From Phenylobacterium sp. Root1290 (GTDB lineage: Bacteria > Pseudomonadota > Alphaproteobacteria > Caulobacterales > Caulobacteraceae): a stretch of DNA of 64,000 nt. Position 1 is the stretch's first letter. Each line of letters starts with the position of its first letter. The stretch is taken from the NCBI RefSeq assembly GCF_001425305.1, contig NZ_LMEE01000003.1:62001-126000 (forward strand). The letters run 5' to 3'. This document shows, piece after piece, positions 34,806 to 44,067 of the stretch. The translations under genes and the position numbers were made by a program. The notes beneath the pieces are model-generated. The model was not told the DNA's origin, did not search any database, and was given only the letters and a program-made list of their open reading frames with translations.

Positions 34806-36164
34806 CTAGAGGAAGCTGCCGTCGTCCGACGGGTGGTGCGGAACGCTGTAGATCGCGGTCCCGATCGACACCGGCTCGCCGTGCGGTTCGCGCGGGTCGA
34901 TCTCAGGGGCCGCGCCCGCCGGGCTGTGCCGGCCGTGGCCGACCAGCAAGTAGCCGTCTTCCCTGCCGTCGCCGTCCAGGTCGACGCCGACCCGTTCGCC
35001 CGGCGTCGGCGGGCCGGTGAAGAAGTTCTGACTGTTGGCCAGGCCTTCCATCACGTCGGGCTTTTCCGTGCGCGAGATGACGGCGACGTTCTTGCCCTGG
35101 AACGAGAAGCGGTCGCCCTCGTGGGCCGCGAAGTCGAACACCACACCGTAGAGTCCGTCCGGCGCGGGCCGGGCGGCCAGCACGAAGTTGTCAGCGCCGG
35201 CGCCGCCGATGGCGATCGTGGCCGACGAGAGGTGGATCTGGTCGTCGCCGGCTCCGCCGTCGAGAATGTCGAACTGGCCCTCCGGCGCCGTGCCGCCGTC
35301 CAGGGTGTCGTCACCCTCGCCGCCATAGAGCTGGTCCGCGCCCGCGCCGCCCATCAGGCTGTCGTCGCCAGCGCCGCCCGACAGGGTGTCGTCGCCGTCG
35401 CCGCCGGTCAGCGTGTCGTCGCCCGCGCCGCCGTCGATAACCTGGCCCGCATGGTTTTCGGCCGCGATGGCGGCTGGCGCGTCGTCGAGGTCGGTCGGCT
35501 GAGTTTCCAGGGCCGAGACGACGGCCGGCGCCGCTTCGGGCGTGGTCGCAGTCGCCTGGGGCGCCTGCTCGTCGGTGGAAGGTTCGGAGGTCGCGCCGGC
35601 CGAGGGAGCATCCTCGCTCGGGCCGTGGTTCTGCGGCGCCAACATGTCCTGGCGCTGCACGTCCTCTGAGCTGGCCTGCGCCGTCCCGGCGGCCGCTATG
35701 GCGGCTGCGGCCTCGACAGGCTCGGCGTGCTGGGCGGGCGCTGGAGTCGCGGCCTCGGCGTCGTCGACTTCGTGGATGAAGGTCGCGGCGACCACCAGGG
35801 CGATGAAGGTCTGCACCTGGCGGGCGCTGAGCGAGACGACCACGTCGTCGCGGGCCTCGCGCCAGTCGCCGCCAAGCAGGCGGTCGCAGGCGGCCCACAG
35901 GGTCTCGCCCTCCTGGATCGCATCGGCCGAGGCGTCATGGATGACGAACTGGCCGTTGATCCGGGCGACATGGATCAGCACTTCTTCCTGGTCGTCCTTG
36001 ATGACGCACCAGGGATCGCCCTCGTCGGTGACGCCGTAGACGACCTCGACCTTGGCGCCGTCGGCGGCGAGGCGGTCGGCCATCTCCGACAACCGCGCGC
36101 GCTCGGCGGCGGTCCATCCGCCGCCGGCGCTGGGCCGCGGCGCGAACGGGACGACGTTGTCCAT
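34806..36164 (-). CDS. RTX-type calcium-binding repeat protein
   Basis: 452 residues. The N-terminal 100 residues are a small globular domain (SEMADRLAADGAKVEVVYGV, then EVLIHVARINGQFVIHDAS). A long Ala/Pro/Glu/Thr spacer follows (about 130-245). Then come five to six RTX nonapeptides of the GGxGxDxLx kind (GGAGDDTLTGGDGDDTLSGG), which form a Ca2+ beta-roll, and a C-terminal domain with an EF-like VDLDGDGREDG. No Sec signal; type I secretion is the usual route. 16 bp downstream of the XRE regulator, same strand. Confidence 0.82.
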   Translation of the reverse strand: MDNVVPFAPRPSAGGGWTAAERARLSEMADRLAADGAKVEVVYGVTDEGDPWCVIKDDQEEVLIHVARINGQFVIHDASADAIQEGETLWAACDRLLGGDWREARDDVVVSLSARQVQTFIALVVAATFIHEVDDAEAATPAPAQHAEPVEAAAAIAAAGTAQASSEDVQRQDMLAPQNHGPSEDAPSAGATSEPSTDEQAPQATATTPEAAPAVVSALETQPTDLDDAPAAIAAENHAGQVIDGGAGDDTLTGGDGDDTLSGGAGDDSLMGGAGADQLYGGEGDDTLDGGTAPEGQFDILDGGAGDDQIHLSSATIAIGGAGADNFVLAARPAPDGLYGVVFDFAAHEGDRFSFQGKNVAVISRTEKPDVMEGLANSQNFFTGPPTPGERVGVDLDGDGREDGYLLVGHGRHSPAGAAPEIDPREPHGEPVSIGTAIYSVPHHPSDDGSFL

Positions 36165-36179
36165 TACGACGGTAGTTCC

Positions 36180-36521
36180 CTAGCCCCTGCCTGCCAGGCG
36201 CGCGACCGGCGCATCCTGAGCGGCGTCCCCGAACAACAGCCGGAAGAGCTCCGGCTCGTAGTAGCGCAGCAAGGTACGGGCGAATTCGGCAGGATCGAGG
36301 CCAATCGCCTGGGCCCAGGCGCCTTGCGTCTCGATCGGCACGCGGCCAAGGCCGCTCTCCACCTGCGAGACGAAGGTGTAGTAGCGCAAGCCAACGCGTT
36401 CCGCCAGTTCAGCCTGGGTCAGGCCCGCGGCTTCACGGCCAGCTTTCAGCCAGCGTCCCGCCTCTTGGCGCAGACTCTTGGTGACCGCCGCCCGCGCAGG
36501 ATCGACCGCGCTTCTTGGCAT
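36180..36521 (-). CDS. XRE family helix-turn-helix regulator
   Basis: 113 residues with one XRE/Cro HTH (about residues 30-80): REAAGLTQAELAERVGLRYY with recognition helix YYTFVSQVESG. It precedes the RTX gene by 16 bp and is divergent from the large autotransporter, with 172 bp between, so it may control both surface-protein genes. ATG at 36519-36521 follows AGGAG. Confidence 0.85.
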   Translation of the reverse strand: MPRSAVDPARAAVTKSLRQEAGRWLKAGREAAGLTQAELAERVGLRYYTFVSQVESGLGRVPIETQGAWAQAIGLDPAEFARTLLRYYEPELFRLLFGDAAQDAPVARLAGRG

Positions 36522-36693
36522 CTCTCTACTCCTTCAGCTCGCGGCGAAGACGGCCGCCCGCGCATTTTGCGCATTGACCCGCCGATGTACAGTACTTACG
36601 AAACGCATTCATACGAGACGCGTAACGCCTCGTCACCGTCATAACATGGATCTGTGGCCGCAAGCCACGTCGTGAGATCCGACTGGAGTGATC
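36522..36693. promoter_or_regulatory. Divergent promoter region of the surface-protein locus
   Basis: 172 bp between the XRE regulator (left) and the autotransporter (right). It is AT-richer than the surroundings, contains TTGACC near 36573 and short related repeats (ACGAAACGC, ACGAGACGCG and TAACGCC) at 36596-36632, and ends with GGAG before the autotransporter start. Likely holds promoters in both directions and the operator of the XRE protein. No exact site can be fixed by eye. Confidence 0.4.
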
Positions 36694-39600
36694 ATGCGCC
36701 TTCGCCACGTCCTGTTCGCCGCTGCATCGCCGTTTTGCCTCCTGGCTGGCGCGGCCCAGGCCGAGACCACCATCTCGACGACCGTCGCCACCCCCGTCGC
36801 CACGGCGACCGCCGCCAGCGGCGCGCGCGACGACATCAAGATCACCAGCGCCGGGACGGTCCAGCCGACGTCCGCCGGCGCGGCTGTCACCTTGAACAGC
36901 AACAACACGGTGACCAACGAGGGAACGATCAAGTTCCAGAACGTCAACGACGCGACGGGCATCCTGGCGCTCGGCGGCATGACGGGCGGCGTCCGGCACG
37001 CCGGCACGATCACCATCGACGAGAGCACTGAGATCAAGGACGCCGACGGCGACGGAGACATGGACGGTCCGTTCGCGACCGGCGCGCGCCGCTACGGGAT
37101 CCGCGTCACCGGCCCCGGAAACTTCCACGGCGACGTGGTGCAGTCGGGCGGCTCGATCACCATCGAGGGCAACGACTCGGCCGGCATTTCGGTGGAGACG
37201 GCGATCGACGGCTCGGTCCGCACCGCCGGCGCCATCGCCGTCACCGGCGCCAATACCTACGGCGTCCACACCACGAGCACCGTTGGCGGCGACGTCGCGA
37301 TCCTCTCGGCCACGTCGGTCCAGGGGCAGGGCGCGGTGGCGGTCGCCACCGACGACAACATCGGCGGCAAGCTGGTGCTGGGCAACGCCATCACCGCGAC
37401 GGGCTTCCGCTACACCACCCGCGGCGCTGACGCGGCGGTGGCCAAGCTCGACGCCGACGACCTGCTGATCGGCGGCCCGGCGGTTCGGGTGCGCGGCGAC
37501 GTGTTCGGCGGCGTGGTGGTGGATGCGCCCCCCGCCAACCTCGATCCGAACAACGCCGACGAGGACGGCGACGGCGTCGCCGACGCCAGCGAGACGACCG
37601 GCGCGATCACCTCGATCGGTTCGGCTCCGGCCATCCTGATCGGCTCGGAGAGCCGCGGCGTGCGCCTGGGCTTCACCGGGACCGGCGCCAACGCCTACGG
37701 CCTCAACATCAAGGGCTCGGCCCAGGCGCTCGGCATCTATGACGGTGTCTCGGCGACCGCGGTCCAACTCGGCGGCCTGGGCGGCAATGTCACCGTCGAC
37801 GGCGGCGTCCGCGTCTCCGGCGCGGTCAGCGCGACCGCGGTCAAGGCCGGCGCCGTCGGGCTGCATCTGGGCTCGGGCGTCAGCACGCCGAAGATCCTGG
37901 TCGACGGCGGTTCCATCAAGGCCGCGGCGACGGTGAGCGACGCGGTCGACGTGCGCGCCGTTCGGATCGACGCGGGCGCGGGCGTTTCCTATCTCGGCAA
38001 CTCCGGCGACATCAGCGCGGTGATCACCGGGACCAAGGGCTCGGCGACCGCGATCCTCGACTCCTCGGGCTCTCTTGGCCTGATCGAGAATGTGAAGACC
38101 ATCCTCGCGGGCTTCTCGAGCTCGGAAACCAGCCCGACGATCACCGGCAAGGCGATCGCGCTCGACCTGCGCGCCAACACCGCCGGCGTCACCGTGCGCC
38201 AGGGCGCCAACGCCTCGACCTCGGTCACGCCAGCCATCGTCGGCGATGTCATGTTCGGCTCGGGCGCGGCGCGGCTGGAGTTGCTGGCCGGCACGCTGGA
38301 CGGCGCGGTGGCGTTCGGTTCGGGCGCCGACGCCCTGGTGATCGACGGCGGCGCCAAGATGACCGGCGCTCTGACCGACGCCGGCGGCGGCCTGACGGTG
38401 AACATCGCCAAGGGCAGGCTGACCGCGACCAACGCCGACACCATCAACCTGACCTCGCTGACCCTGGGTTCGACGGGGGAGCTGGTCCTGACCGCCGATC
38501 CGGCCGCCGGCAAGGCCACCACCCTGAACGTCGCCGGCTCGGCTAATCTGGCCACGGGTTCGAAGGTCGGCCTCCGCTTCGCCTCGAAGCTGAGCGAGCC
38601 GACGACCATCACGCTGATCAAGGCAGGAGCCTTGACCGCCGGGACCCTGGACCAGAGCCTGCTGGGCTCGACGCCCTGGCTCTACAAATCCGAGCTGCGC
38701 GTCGATCAGGCCAACAACTCCCTGCTGGCCGACGTTCGCCGCCGCACCGCTTCGGAAGCGGGCCTGAACGCCGCCGAGGCCGCAGCCTACGACGCCGTGT
38801 TCGCGAACTTCGACCGCGACGCGACGGTCCGCGATGCGCTGCTGGGCAAGACTGACGAGACCGGCTTCGCGGGCCTCTACGACCAGTTCCTGCCTGACTT
38901 CACCGGCAGCCTGTTCCACACCCTGGCGGCGGCTTCGGACGCCACCAACCGTGCGATCGACGAAGGCGACGGCCAGCTGAACGGCGATGGCCTGCGCGTC
39001 TGGACCCAGGAGATCGCCTTCCTGGTGAAGCGCGACGTGGACCGGACCACCAACTATGACGCCGACGGCTTCGGCCTCGCCGGCGGCATCGAGGCTCCGT
39101 ACACCGGCATCGGCACGCTGGGCCTGATGACCAGCTTCGTGAACGTCAATGTCGACGACGCCTTCGCCTCGGCGGCGGAGTCGCTGGGCGGGCAGGTGTA
39201 CTCGGCCGGGGTCTACTGGCGCGACACCGCCGGCGGTCTGACCGCCAACCTCGGGCTGAACGGCGGCTATGCGACGCTGAAGAGCACGCGGGTCGTGTCC
39301 GATCCGACCGCGGGTCTCAACAAGGAGACCAAGTCGGACTGGAGCGGCCTGACCTTCGCCGCCCATGCCGGCCTGTCCTACCTGCTCGACCTTGGCCGCA
39401 TCTACCTCAAGCCCCAGGCGACCGCCGACTACTTCATGCTGAAGGAGGACGGCCGGACCGAGTCCGGCGGCGGCGGCGCCATCGACCTTTCGATCGACGA
39501 GCGTTCGAGCAACCAGCTCAGTGCGTTCGCCGGCCTCACCCTCGGAGCCCGCTTCGGCGAGGAGAGCGCCTTTGTCTGGATTCCCGAGCTGACCGCCGGC

Positions 39601-39828
39601 TGGCGTCAGGCAACCGGCGACGGAGTGGACGTCACGACCGCCCGCTTCGTCGCCGGAGGTCCTGCCTTCAGCCTCGCCGCCCCCGACCTGTCGGGCGGTG
39701 GGCCGGTGGTGCGCCTGGCCCTGCGCGGGCAGGGCCAGTACTTCGACTTCGCCCTCGAGGGCGGCGGCGAGTACCGCGAGGACTACGAGGCCTATGACGG
39801 CCGGGTGGTGGTCCGCTTCCTGTTCTAG
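36694..39828 (+). CDS. Large autotransporter-domain outer-membrane protein
   Basis: 1,044 residues. Sec signal (1-27, ending GAAQA). A passenger of about 650 residues made of short Gly/Ala/Thr/Val repeats, typical of a beta-helix (for example GNDSAGISVETAIDGSVRTAG), with a Ca-binding-like DADGDGDMDG stretch. A C-terminal autotransporter beta-barrel of about 300 residues follows, with WTQEIAF near its start and a final aromatic Phe (VRFLF) for BAM recognition. It would be displayed on the surface, possibly as an adhesin. ATG 36694 sits five bases after GGAG. Divergent from an XRE regulator. Confidence 0.9.
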   Translation: MRLRHVLFAAASPFCLLAGAAQAETTISTTVATPVATATAASGARDDIKITSAGTVQPTSAGAAVTLNSNNTVTNEGTIKFQNVNDATGILALGGMTGGVRHAGTITIDESTEIKDADGDGDMDGPFATGARRYGIRVTGPGNFHGDVVQSGGSITIEGNDSAGISVETAIDGSVRTAGAIAVTGANTYGVHTTSTVGGDVAILSATSVQGQGAVAVATDDNIGGKLVLGNAITATGFRYTTRGADAAVAKLDADDLLIGGPAVRVRGDVFGGVVVDAPPANLDPNNADEDGDGVADASETTGAITSIGSAPAILIGSESRGVRLGFTGTGANAYGLNIKGSAQALGIYDGVSATAVQLGGLGGNVTVDGGVRVSGAVSATAVKAGAVGLHLGSGVSTPKILVDGGSIKAAATVSDAVDVRAVRIDAGAGVSYLGNSGDISAVITGTKGSATAILDSSGSLGLIENVKTILAGFSSSETSPTITGKAIALDLRANTAGVTVRQGANASTSVTPAIVGDVMFGSGAARLELLAGTLDGAVAFGSGADALVIDGGAKMTGALTDAGGGLTVNIAKGRLTATNADTINLTSLTLGSTGELVLTADPAAGKATTLNVAGSANLATGSKVGLRFASKLSEPTTITLIKAGALTAGTLDQSLLGSTPWLYKSELRVDQANNSLLADVRRRTASEAGLNAAEAAAYDAVFANFDRDATVRDALLGKTDETGFAGLYDQFLPDFTGSLFHTLAAASDATNRAIDEGDGQLNGDGLRVWTQEIAFLVKRDVDRTTNYDADGFGLAGGIEAPYTGIGTLGLMTSFVNVNVDDAFASAAESLGGQVYSAGVYWRDTAGGLTANLGLNGGYATLKSTRVVSDPTAGLNKETKSDWSGLTFAAHAGLSYLLDLGRIYLKPQATADYFMLKEDGRTESGGGGAIDLSIDERSSNQLSAFAGLTLGARFGEESAFVWIPELTAGWRQATGDGVDVTTARFVAGGPAFSLAAPDLSGGGPVVRLALRGQGQYFDFALEGGGEYREDYEAYDGRVVVRFLF

Positions 39829-39849
39829 CGGCGTGGAGTTGTAGCCCCG

Positions 39850-40128
39850 ATGACGCTCTTGCTTGGAGGCCTGCTGGCGGTCGCCGCCGGCCTGGTCGGC
39901 GTCGCCCGCCGCACCTACGGCCGCCCCCCACTGTGGCGGTCGTGGGCGGCCCTGGCCGGAGCGGTGGTCTGTCTTGGATCTGGCATTGCGCTCGTGATCG
40001 TCGAGCCCAGCGCCATTGTGGAGACGCCGGTCCTGTTCGTGGCCGGCTTCTGCCTCTTCGAGGGGAGCCTGGCGCTCCTCAGCCTGATGGCTGCGGCGGG
40101 ACGCCCGCAGCCGAAGTGGCTCTCCTAG
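39850..40128 (+). CDS. Small membrane protein, unknown function
   Basis: 92 residues with about three hydrophobic helices: LLLGGLLAVAAGLVGVA, WAALAGAVVCLGSGIALVIV and VLFVAGFCLFEGSLALLSLM. A short basic loop (RRTYGRPPLWR) separates the first two. It starts 21 bp after the autotransporter stop and may be cotranscribed. I do not recognise the family. Confidence 0.55.
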   Translation: MTLLLGGLLAVAAGLVGVARRTYGRPPLWRSWAALAGAVVCLGSGIALVIVEPSAIVETPVLFVAGFCLFEGSLALLSLMAAAGRPQPKWLS

Positions 40129-40165
40129 CGGCGCTTAGGGCGGAAGGTCCCCCCGCCGCCCGCCG

Positions 40166-40828
40166 CTATTCGAAGAGGCTGCCTGGGGGCGGGGTCGGTA
40201 TGCCTGGAGGCGCCGGCTCCGCCTTTCGGCTCAGCAGGAAGAGCGCGTTCTCGGCGCGCCAGTTCTCGATCGGCGCCATGGGGTCGATCTGCCGGGCCGG
40301 CTTGCCCGGAACCAGCGACGCACAGGCGTCGATCCGCAGTTCAAGCGCGTCGCACAGCTCGGTGAAGTCGCGCAGGGTGCAGAGGTGGATGTTCGGCGTC
40401 GACCACCAGGGTTCGGGCAGGGACTTGGTCTCCGGCATTCGGCCCTTGGTCAACAGATCCATGCGTACGCGCCAGTGTCCGAAGTTCGGCAGCGAGACCA
40501 CCGCGCGGTCGGCGATGCGCAGGAGTTCCGACAGCACGTGCTTGGGGTCGCGCACCTGCTGCAACGTCTTGGACAGCACCGCGTAGTCGAAGGCCTTGGT
40601 CGGGAAGTTGTCGAGGTCGTGGTCGGCGTCGCCCTGAACCACGGCCAGGCCTCGGGCCAGGCAGGCGGCGACGCCCTCGCGCGACAGCTCCAGGCCCTGG
40701 CCGTCGATCTCCTTCTCCGACGTCAGCAGTTCCAGCAACTCGCCTTCGCCGCAGCCGACGTCCAGCACCCGCGCATGCGGGCGCACCATCCGGAGGATTT
40801 CCTTGAAGTCGTCGCGGATGACGGTCAC
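40166..40828 (-). CDS. metW: MetW, methyltransferase-like partner of MetX
   Basis: 220 residues. SAM-type motif [15 protein letters not shown], then [39 protein letters not shown], a pattern specific to MetW. MetW is needed with MetX for homoserine O-acyl transfer in several alphaproteobacteria. The GTG start overlaps the metX stop (GTGA, 40825-40828), so the two are translationally coupled. Confidence 0.93.
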   Translation of the reverse strand: MTVIRDDFKEILRMVRPHARVLDVGCGEGELLELLTSEKEIDGQGLELSREGVAACLARGLAVVQGDADHDLDNFPTKAFDYAVLSKTLQQVRDPKHVLSELLRIADRAVVSLPNFGHWRVRMDLLTKGRMPETKSLPEPWWSTPNIHLCTLRDFTELCDALELRIDACASLVPGKPARQIDPMAPIENWRAENALFLLSRKAEPAPPGIPTPPPGSLFE

Positions 40829-41976
40829 GCAAGGCCCCGCTTGTCGGCCGCCGAGGCCAGGAAGCCGCGCAGCGCCGAGTCCAGCACCGGTTCGTCGAGG
40901 AAGAAGGCGTCGTGGCCCTTGTCGGTCTCGATCTCGGCGAAAGAGGCGCGGCAGCCGGCGGCGTTGAGCGCGCGGACGATGTCGCGGCTTTCGGCCGTCG
41001 AGTAGAGCCAGTCCGACGAGAACGACAGCACGCAGAAGCGCACATGGCGAGCCTTGCGGAAGCACTCGGCCAGCACCCCGCCGCACCGCGCGCCGAGGTC
41101 GAAATAGTCCAGCGCCCGGGTGATGTAGAGGTACGAGTTGGCGTCGAAGCGGTCGACGAAGCTGGCGCCCTGGTGGCGCAGGTAGCTCTCGACCTGGAAG
41201 TCGGCGTCGAAGCCCCACGACAGGCCGTCGCGCTGCAGCTCGCGGCCGAACTTCCGCTGCAGGGCCGGTTCGGACAGATAGGTGATGTGCGCCGCCATGC
41301 GGGCGACGGCCAGGCCCTTCTCGGGGCGCACGCCGGCCAGCTGGTACGCCCCGGCGCGCCAGTCGGGGTCGGCCATGATCGCCTGGCGCCCGACCTCGTG
41401 GAAGGCGATGTTCTGGGCCGAGTGGCGCGCCGCCGCCGCGATGCAGATCGCCGAGAACAGCTTCTCCGGATAGTCGGCGGCCCACTGCAGGACCTGCATG
41501 CCGCCCATCGAGCCGCCGACCACGGCGAACAGGGTCTCGATGCCCAGCGCCTCGATCAGCATCGCCTGGGCGCGGACCATGTCGGCGATGGTGATGACCG
41601 GGAAGGAGAGGGCGTAGGGCTCGCCCGTCGCCGGGTTCAGCGAGGCCGGGCCCGTCGAGCCCATGCAGCCGCCGATGACGTTGGTGGCGATGATGAAATA
41701 GCGCTCGGGATCGAGCGGCAGGCCAGGCCCGATGACCCGATCCCACCAGCCGGGCTTGCCGGTCACCGGGTGGGGCGAGGCCGCGTGCTGATCGCCGGTC
41801 AGGGCGTGGCAGACGAGCACGGCGTTGGACTTGTCGGCGTTCAGGGTCCCGTAGGTCTTGTAGGCGATTTCCAGCGGGCTGAGCAGCGCGCCGGAGTCGA
41901 GGCGCAGCGGCCGGTCGGCGGGAAAGCTATGCAGGCCGCCGCCGGTTTCGACCTTCGGGATCGCAATCGCGCTCAT
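40825..41976 (-). CDS. metX: Homoserine O-acetyltransferase (MetX)
   Basis: 383 residues. An alpha/beta-hydrolase-fold acyltransferase that acylates homoserine for methionine synthesis. Nucleophile Ser156 in [10 protein letters not shown], oxyanion motif CHALTGDQH, catalytic Asp in [10 protein letters not shown], His in [20 protein letters not shown] is a MetX signature. Some MetX-like proteins use succinyl-CoA; the acyl donor cannot be told by eye. A hairpin sits immediately upstream of the start codon. Confidence 0.95.
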   Translation of the reverse strand: MSAIAIPKVETGGGLHSFPADRPLRLDSGALLSPLEIAYKTYGTLNADKSNAVLVCHALTGDQHAASPHPVTGKPGWWDRVIGPGLPLDPERYFIIATNVIGGCMGSTGPASLNPATGEPYALSFPVITIADMVRAQAMLIEALGIETLFAVVGGSMGGMQVLQWAADYPEKLFSAICIAAAARHSAQNIAFHEVGRQAIMADPDWRAGAYQLAGVRPEKGLAVARMAAHITYLSEPALQRKFGRELQRDGLSWGFDADFQVESYLRHQGASFVDRFDANSYLYITRALDYFDLGARCGGVLAECFRKARHVRFCVLSFSSDWLYSTAESRDIVRALNAAGCRASFAEIETDKGHDAFFLDEPVLDSALRGFLASAADKRGLA

Positions 41977-41981
41977 GCGCC

Positions 41982-41997
41982 GCTTGGACCGCCAAGC
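41982..41997 (-). promoter_or_regulatory. Hairpin immediately upstream of the metX start codon
   Basis: On the minus strand GCTTGG-CGGT-CCAAGC forms a six-base-pair stem with a four-base loop, ending five bases before the metX ATG, where a ribosome site should be. It could control translation. It does not show the conserved bases of SAM-II or SAM/SAH riboswitches, so no riboswitch class is claimed. Confidence 0.35.
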
Positions 41998-42101
41998 TCT
42001 TTCTCTGTCAACAGCTTCGCGTATCGGCTTTGGCCAGCTATGACACCTCTGAAGCAGCGCTCGGGGGCGCGTCAGACAGCAAGGAGCGCGGCGGAGCGTT
42101 C

Positions 42102-42593
42102 ATGGATCGGCTTATTCTCTTGCGCCACGGTAAGGCGGAGCGTGACTCCAAGAGCGGCGAGGACCTCGACCGCAAGCTCACCGACCGGGGGCTGCGGGAA
42201 ACGGCGGCCATGGCGGCGAACCTCGCGGACCTCGGCCTCATCCCCGACATCGTGCTGGTCTCACCGGCTCAGCGCACCCGCGAGACCTGGACCTCGGCGC
42301 AGCCCGCGTTCCCGGCCAGCGCCTGGCGTATCGAACAATTGCTGTACCTGGCCGAAGAGCGCGTGGTGCGCGAACTGGCCGAAGCTGCGGGCGAGACCTC
42401 CCGGACGGTGATGGTCGTCGGACACAATCCCGGCCTGCAGGAACTGACCATCAGACTGCTGTCGGAGGGCGGCTCGCCCGCTCCGCTGATCGCCCGCGCA
42501 CATGCCGCGTTCCCGACCGCCGCGGCCTCGGTGTTCCTGTTCGACGCCGCCGGACGCCCGTCCTACGACGGTCTGTTCTTCCCGAGGGGTTGA
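42102..42593 (+). CDS. SixA-like histidine phosphatase
   Basis: 163 residues, the short SixA type. LLRHGKAERDSKSGED holds the phospho-acceptor His and Arg; VSPAQRTRETW the second pocket Arg; VVGHNPGLQEL the second His. SixA removes phosphate from His on phosphotransfer proteins in E. coli. ATG 42102 follows GGCGGAG. It is four bases before the DUF952 gene, forming an operon with it and pyrD. Confidence 0.88.
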   Translation: MDRLILLRHGKAERDSKSGEDLDRKLTDRGLRETAAMAANLADLGLIPDIVLVSPAQRTRETWTSAQPAFPASAWRIEQLLYLAEERVVRELAEAAGETSRTVMVVGHNPGLQELTIRLLSEGGSPAPLIARAHAAFPTAAASVFLFDAAGRPSYDGLFFPRG

Positions 42594-42595
42594 GC

Positions 42596-42937
42596 GTGGG
42601 GCGCATCTACAAGATCCTCTCCCGTGCGGAGTGGACCAAGGCCCAGGCGGAGGGCGTGTTCAACGGCTCGGCGGTCGATCTCGCCGACGGATTCATCCAT
42701 TTCTCGACCGCGGCCCAGGCCGCCGAGACCGCGCGGCGTCATTTCGCGGGCCAGGCCGATCTCGTCGTGCTGGAGATCGAGGCCGACGACCTGGGAGCGG
42801 CCCTGGTGTGGGAGCCCTCGCGCGGCGGCGACCTCTTCCCGCACCTCTACGGCGCGCTGGCCGTGGACGCGGTGCTGACTGTGACAGAAGCGCCGCTGGC
42901 CTCCGACGGGGTTCCGCAGCTAGGGAGCCTTGCATGA
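42596..42937 (+). CDS. DUF952 family protein
   Basis: 113 residues from GTG 42596 (GAGGGG six bases upstream; TTG 42590 is a weaker alternative). Motifs of the family: IYKILSRAEW, DLADGFIHFSTAAQAAETA, LVVLEIEADDLG and FPHLYGALAVDAV. DUF952 has an ADP-ribosyltransferase-like fold and unknown function. It overlaps the pyrD start (ATGA). The DUF952-pyrD pairing is frequent in alphaproteobacteria. Confidence 0.88.
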   Translation: MGRIYKILSRAEWTKAQAEGVFNGSAVDLADGFIHFSTAAQAAETARRHFAGQADLVVLEIEADDLGAALVWEPSRGGDLFPHLYGALAVDAVLTVTEAPLASDGVPQLGSLA

Positions 42938-43974
42938 GCCTGCACGACATCGCCGCCCGCGCCATGCACGTCCTCGACCCCGAGGACGCGCACCGGCTGA
43001 CCATCCGCCTGTTGGCCATGGGCCTGGGCCCGCGCGCCAGCGGCGATGATCCGATCCTGGCGACGGAGGTCGCGGGCTTGAAGGTGCCGAACTGCGTGGG
43101 CTTGGCGCCTGGTTTCGACAAGAACGCCGAGGTGTTCGCGCCGATGCTCGCCTCGGGCTTCGGCTTCGTGGAGTGTGGGACGGTCACGCCGCTGGCGCAG
43201 GCCGGCAATCCGCGGCCGCGCCTGTTCCGGCTGAGCGAGGACCAGGCGGTGATCAACCGCATGGGTTTCAACAACGAGGGCCTGGAAGCCTTCGCCGCTC
43301 GGCTGACGCGCCGCGGCCCTGGCGTGGTCGGGGCCAACATCGGCGCCAACAAGGACGCCGAGGACCGTGTGGCCGACTACGTGACCGGCCTGACCCGGTT
43401 GTGGGGCCTGGCCTCGTATTTCACGATCAACATCTCCTCGCCGAATACGCCGGGTCTGCGCGCCCTGCAGACCAAGGCCGCGCTGGAGGAACTGCTCGGC
43501 CGGCTGGCCCAGGCCCGCGACTCGCTGCCGGCGTCCGGCAAGGTCCCGATGTTCCTGAAGGTCGCGCCAGACCTGGAAGACGGCGAGGTCGAGGCCATCG
43601 TCGAAACGGTGATCGCCAACGGCCTCGAAGGGATCATCGTCTCCAACACCACCATCAGCCGCCCGCAGCTGAACTCCAAGTTCGCTGGCGAGACCGGCGG
43701 TCTGTCGGGCGCGCCGCTGACCGCGCTGTCGACTCAGATGCTGGGCGCCTTCGCCCAGGCCGCGGCCGGGCGGGTGGCGCTGATCGGCGCGGGCGGCATC
43801 GCCTCAGGCCAGGACGCCTACGCCAAGATCCGCGCCGGGGCGTCCGCGGTGCAGCTCTATTCGGCCATGGTGTTCGGCGGGCCGGGCCTCGTCACCCGAA
43901 TCAAGCGCGACCTGGCCGCCTACCTGCGTCGCGACGGCTTCGCGTCCGTGAAGGCGGCGGTAGGCGCAAAGTGA
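42934..43974 (+). CDS. pyrD: Dihydroorotate dehydrogenase (quinone), class 2
   Basis: 346 residues. It oxidises dihydroorotate to orotate with quinone as acceptor, at the inner membrane, in pyrimidine synthesis. Class 2 features: amphipathic N-terminal helix (residues 1-35), GLAPGFDKNAEV, FGFVECGTVTPLAQ, NRMGFNNEG, and catalytic Ser in ISSPNTPGLRALQ; IGAGGIASGQDA binds FMN phosphate. ATG 42934 overlaps the DUF952 stop and has AGGGAG upstream. Confidence 0.96.
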   Translation: MSLHDIAARAMHVLDPEDAHRLTIRLLAMGLGPRASGDDPILATEVAGLKVPNCVGLAPGFDKNAEVFAPMLASGFGFVECGTVTPLAQAGNPRPRLFRLSEDQAVINRMGFNNEGLEAFAARLTRRGPGVVGANIGANKDAEDRVADYVTGLTRLWGLASYFTINISSPNTPGLRALQTKAALEELLGRLAQARDSLPASGKVPMFLKVAPDLEDGEVEAIVETVIANGLEGIIVSNTTISRPQLNSKFAGETGGLSGAPLTALSTQMLGAFAQAAAGRVALIGAGGIASGQDAYAKIRAGASAVQLYSAMVFGGPGLVTRIKRDLAAYLRRDGFASVKAAVGAK

Positions 43975-44067
43975 GGCTAATGCGCGGGCTTTCCTTTGGA
44001 ATTAGCCACGCTTCGGGACGGCCCTGCGTTGCCGAACCGTTCCGGGTGCAGTAACGGGGGAGTCGTC

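Noticed and set aside
36526..39366. 946-codon open frame on the minus strand
   Set aside because: Exactly antisense to the autotransporter; Arg/Gly/Asp-rich repeats mirror the passenger repeats. The plus-strand protein has signal, barrel and ribosome site.
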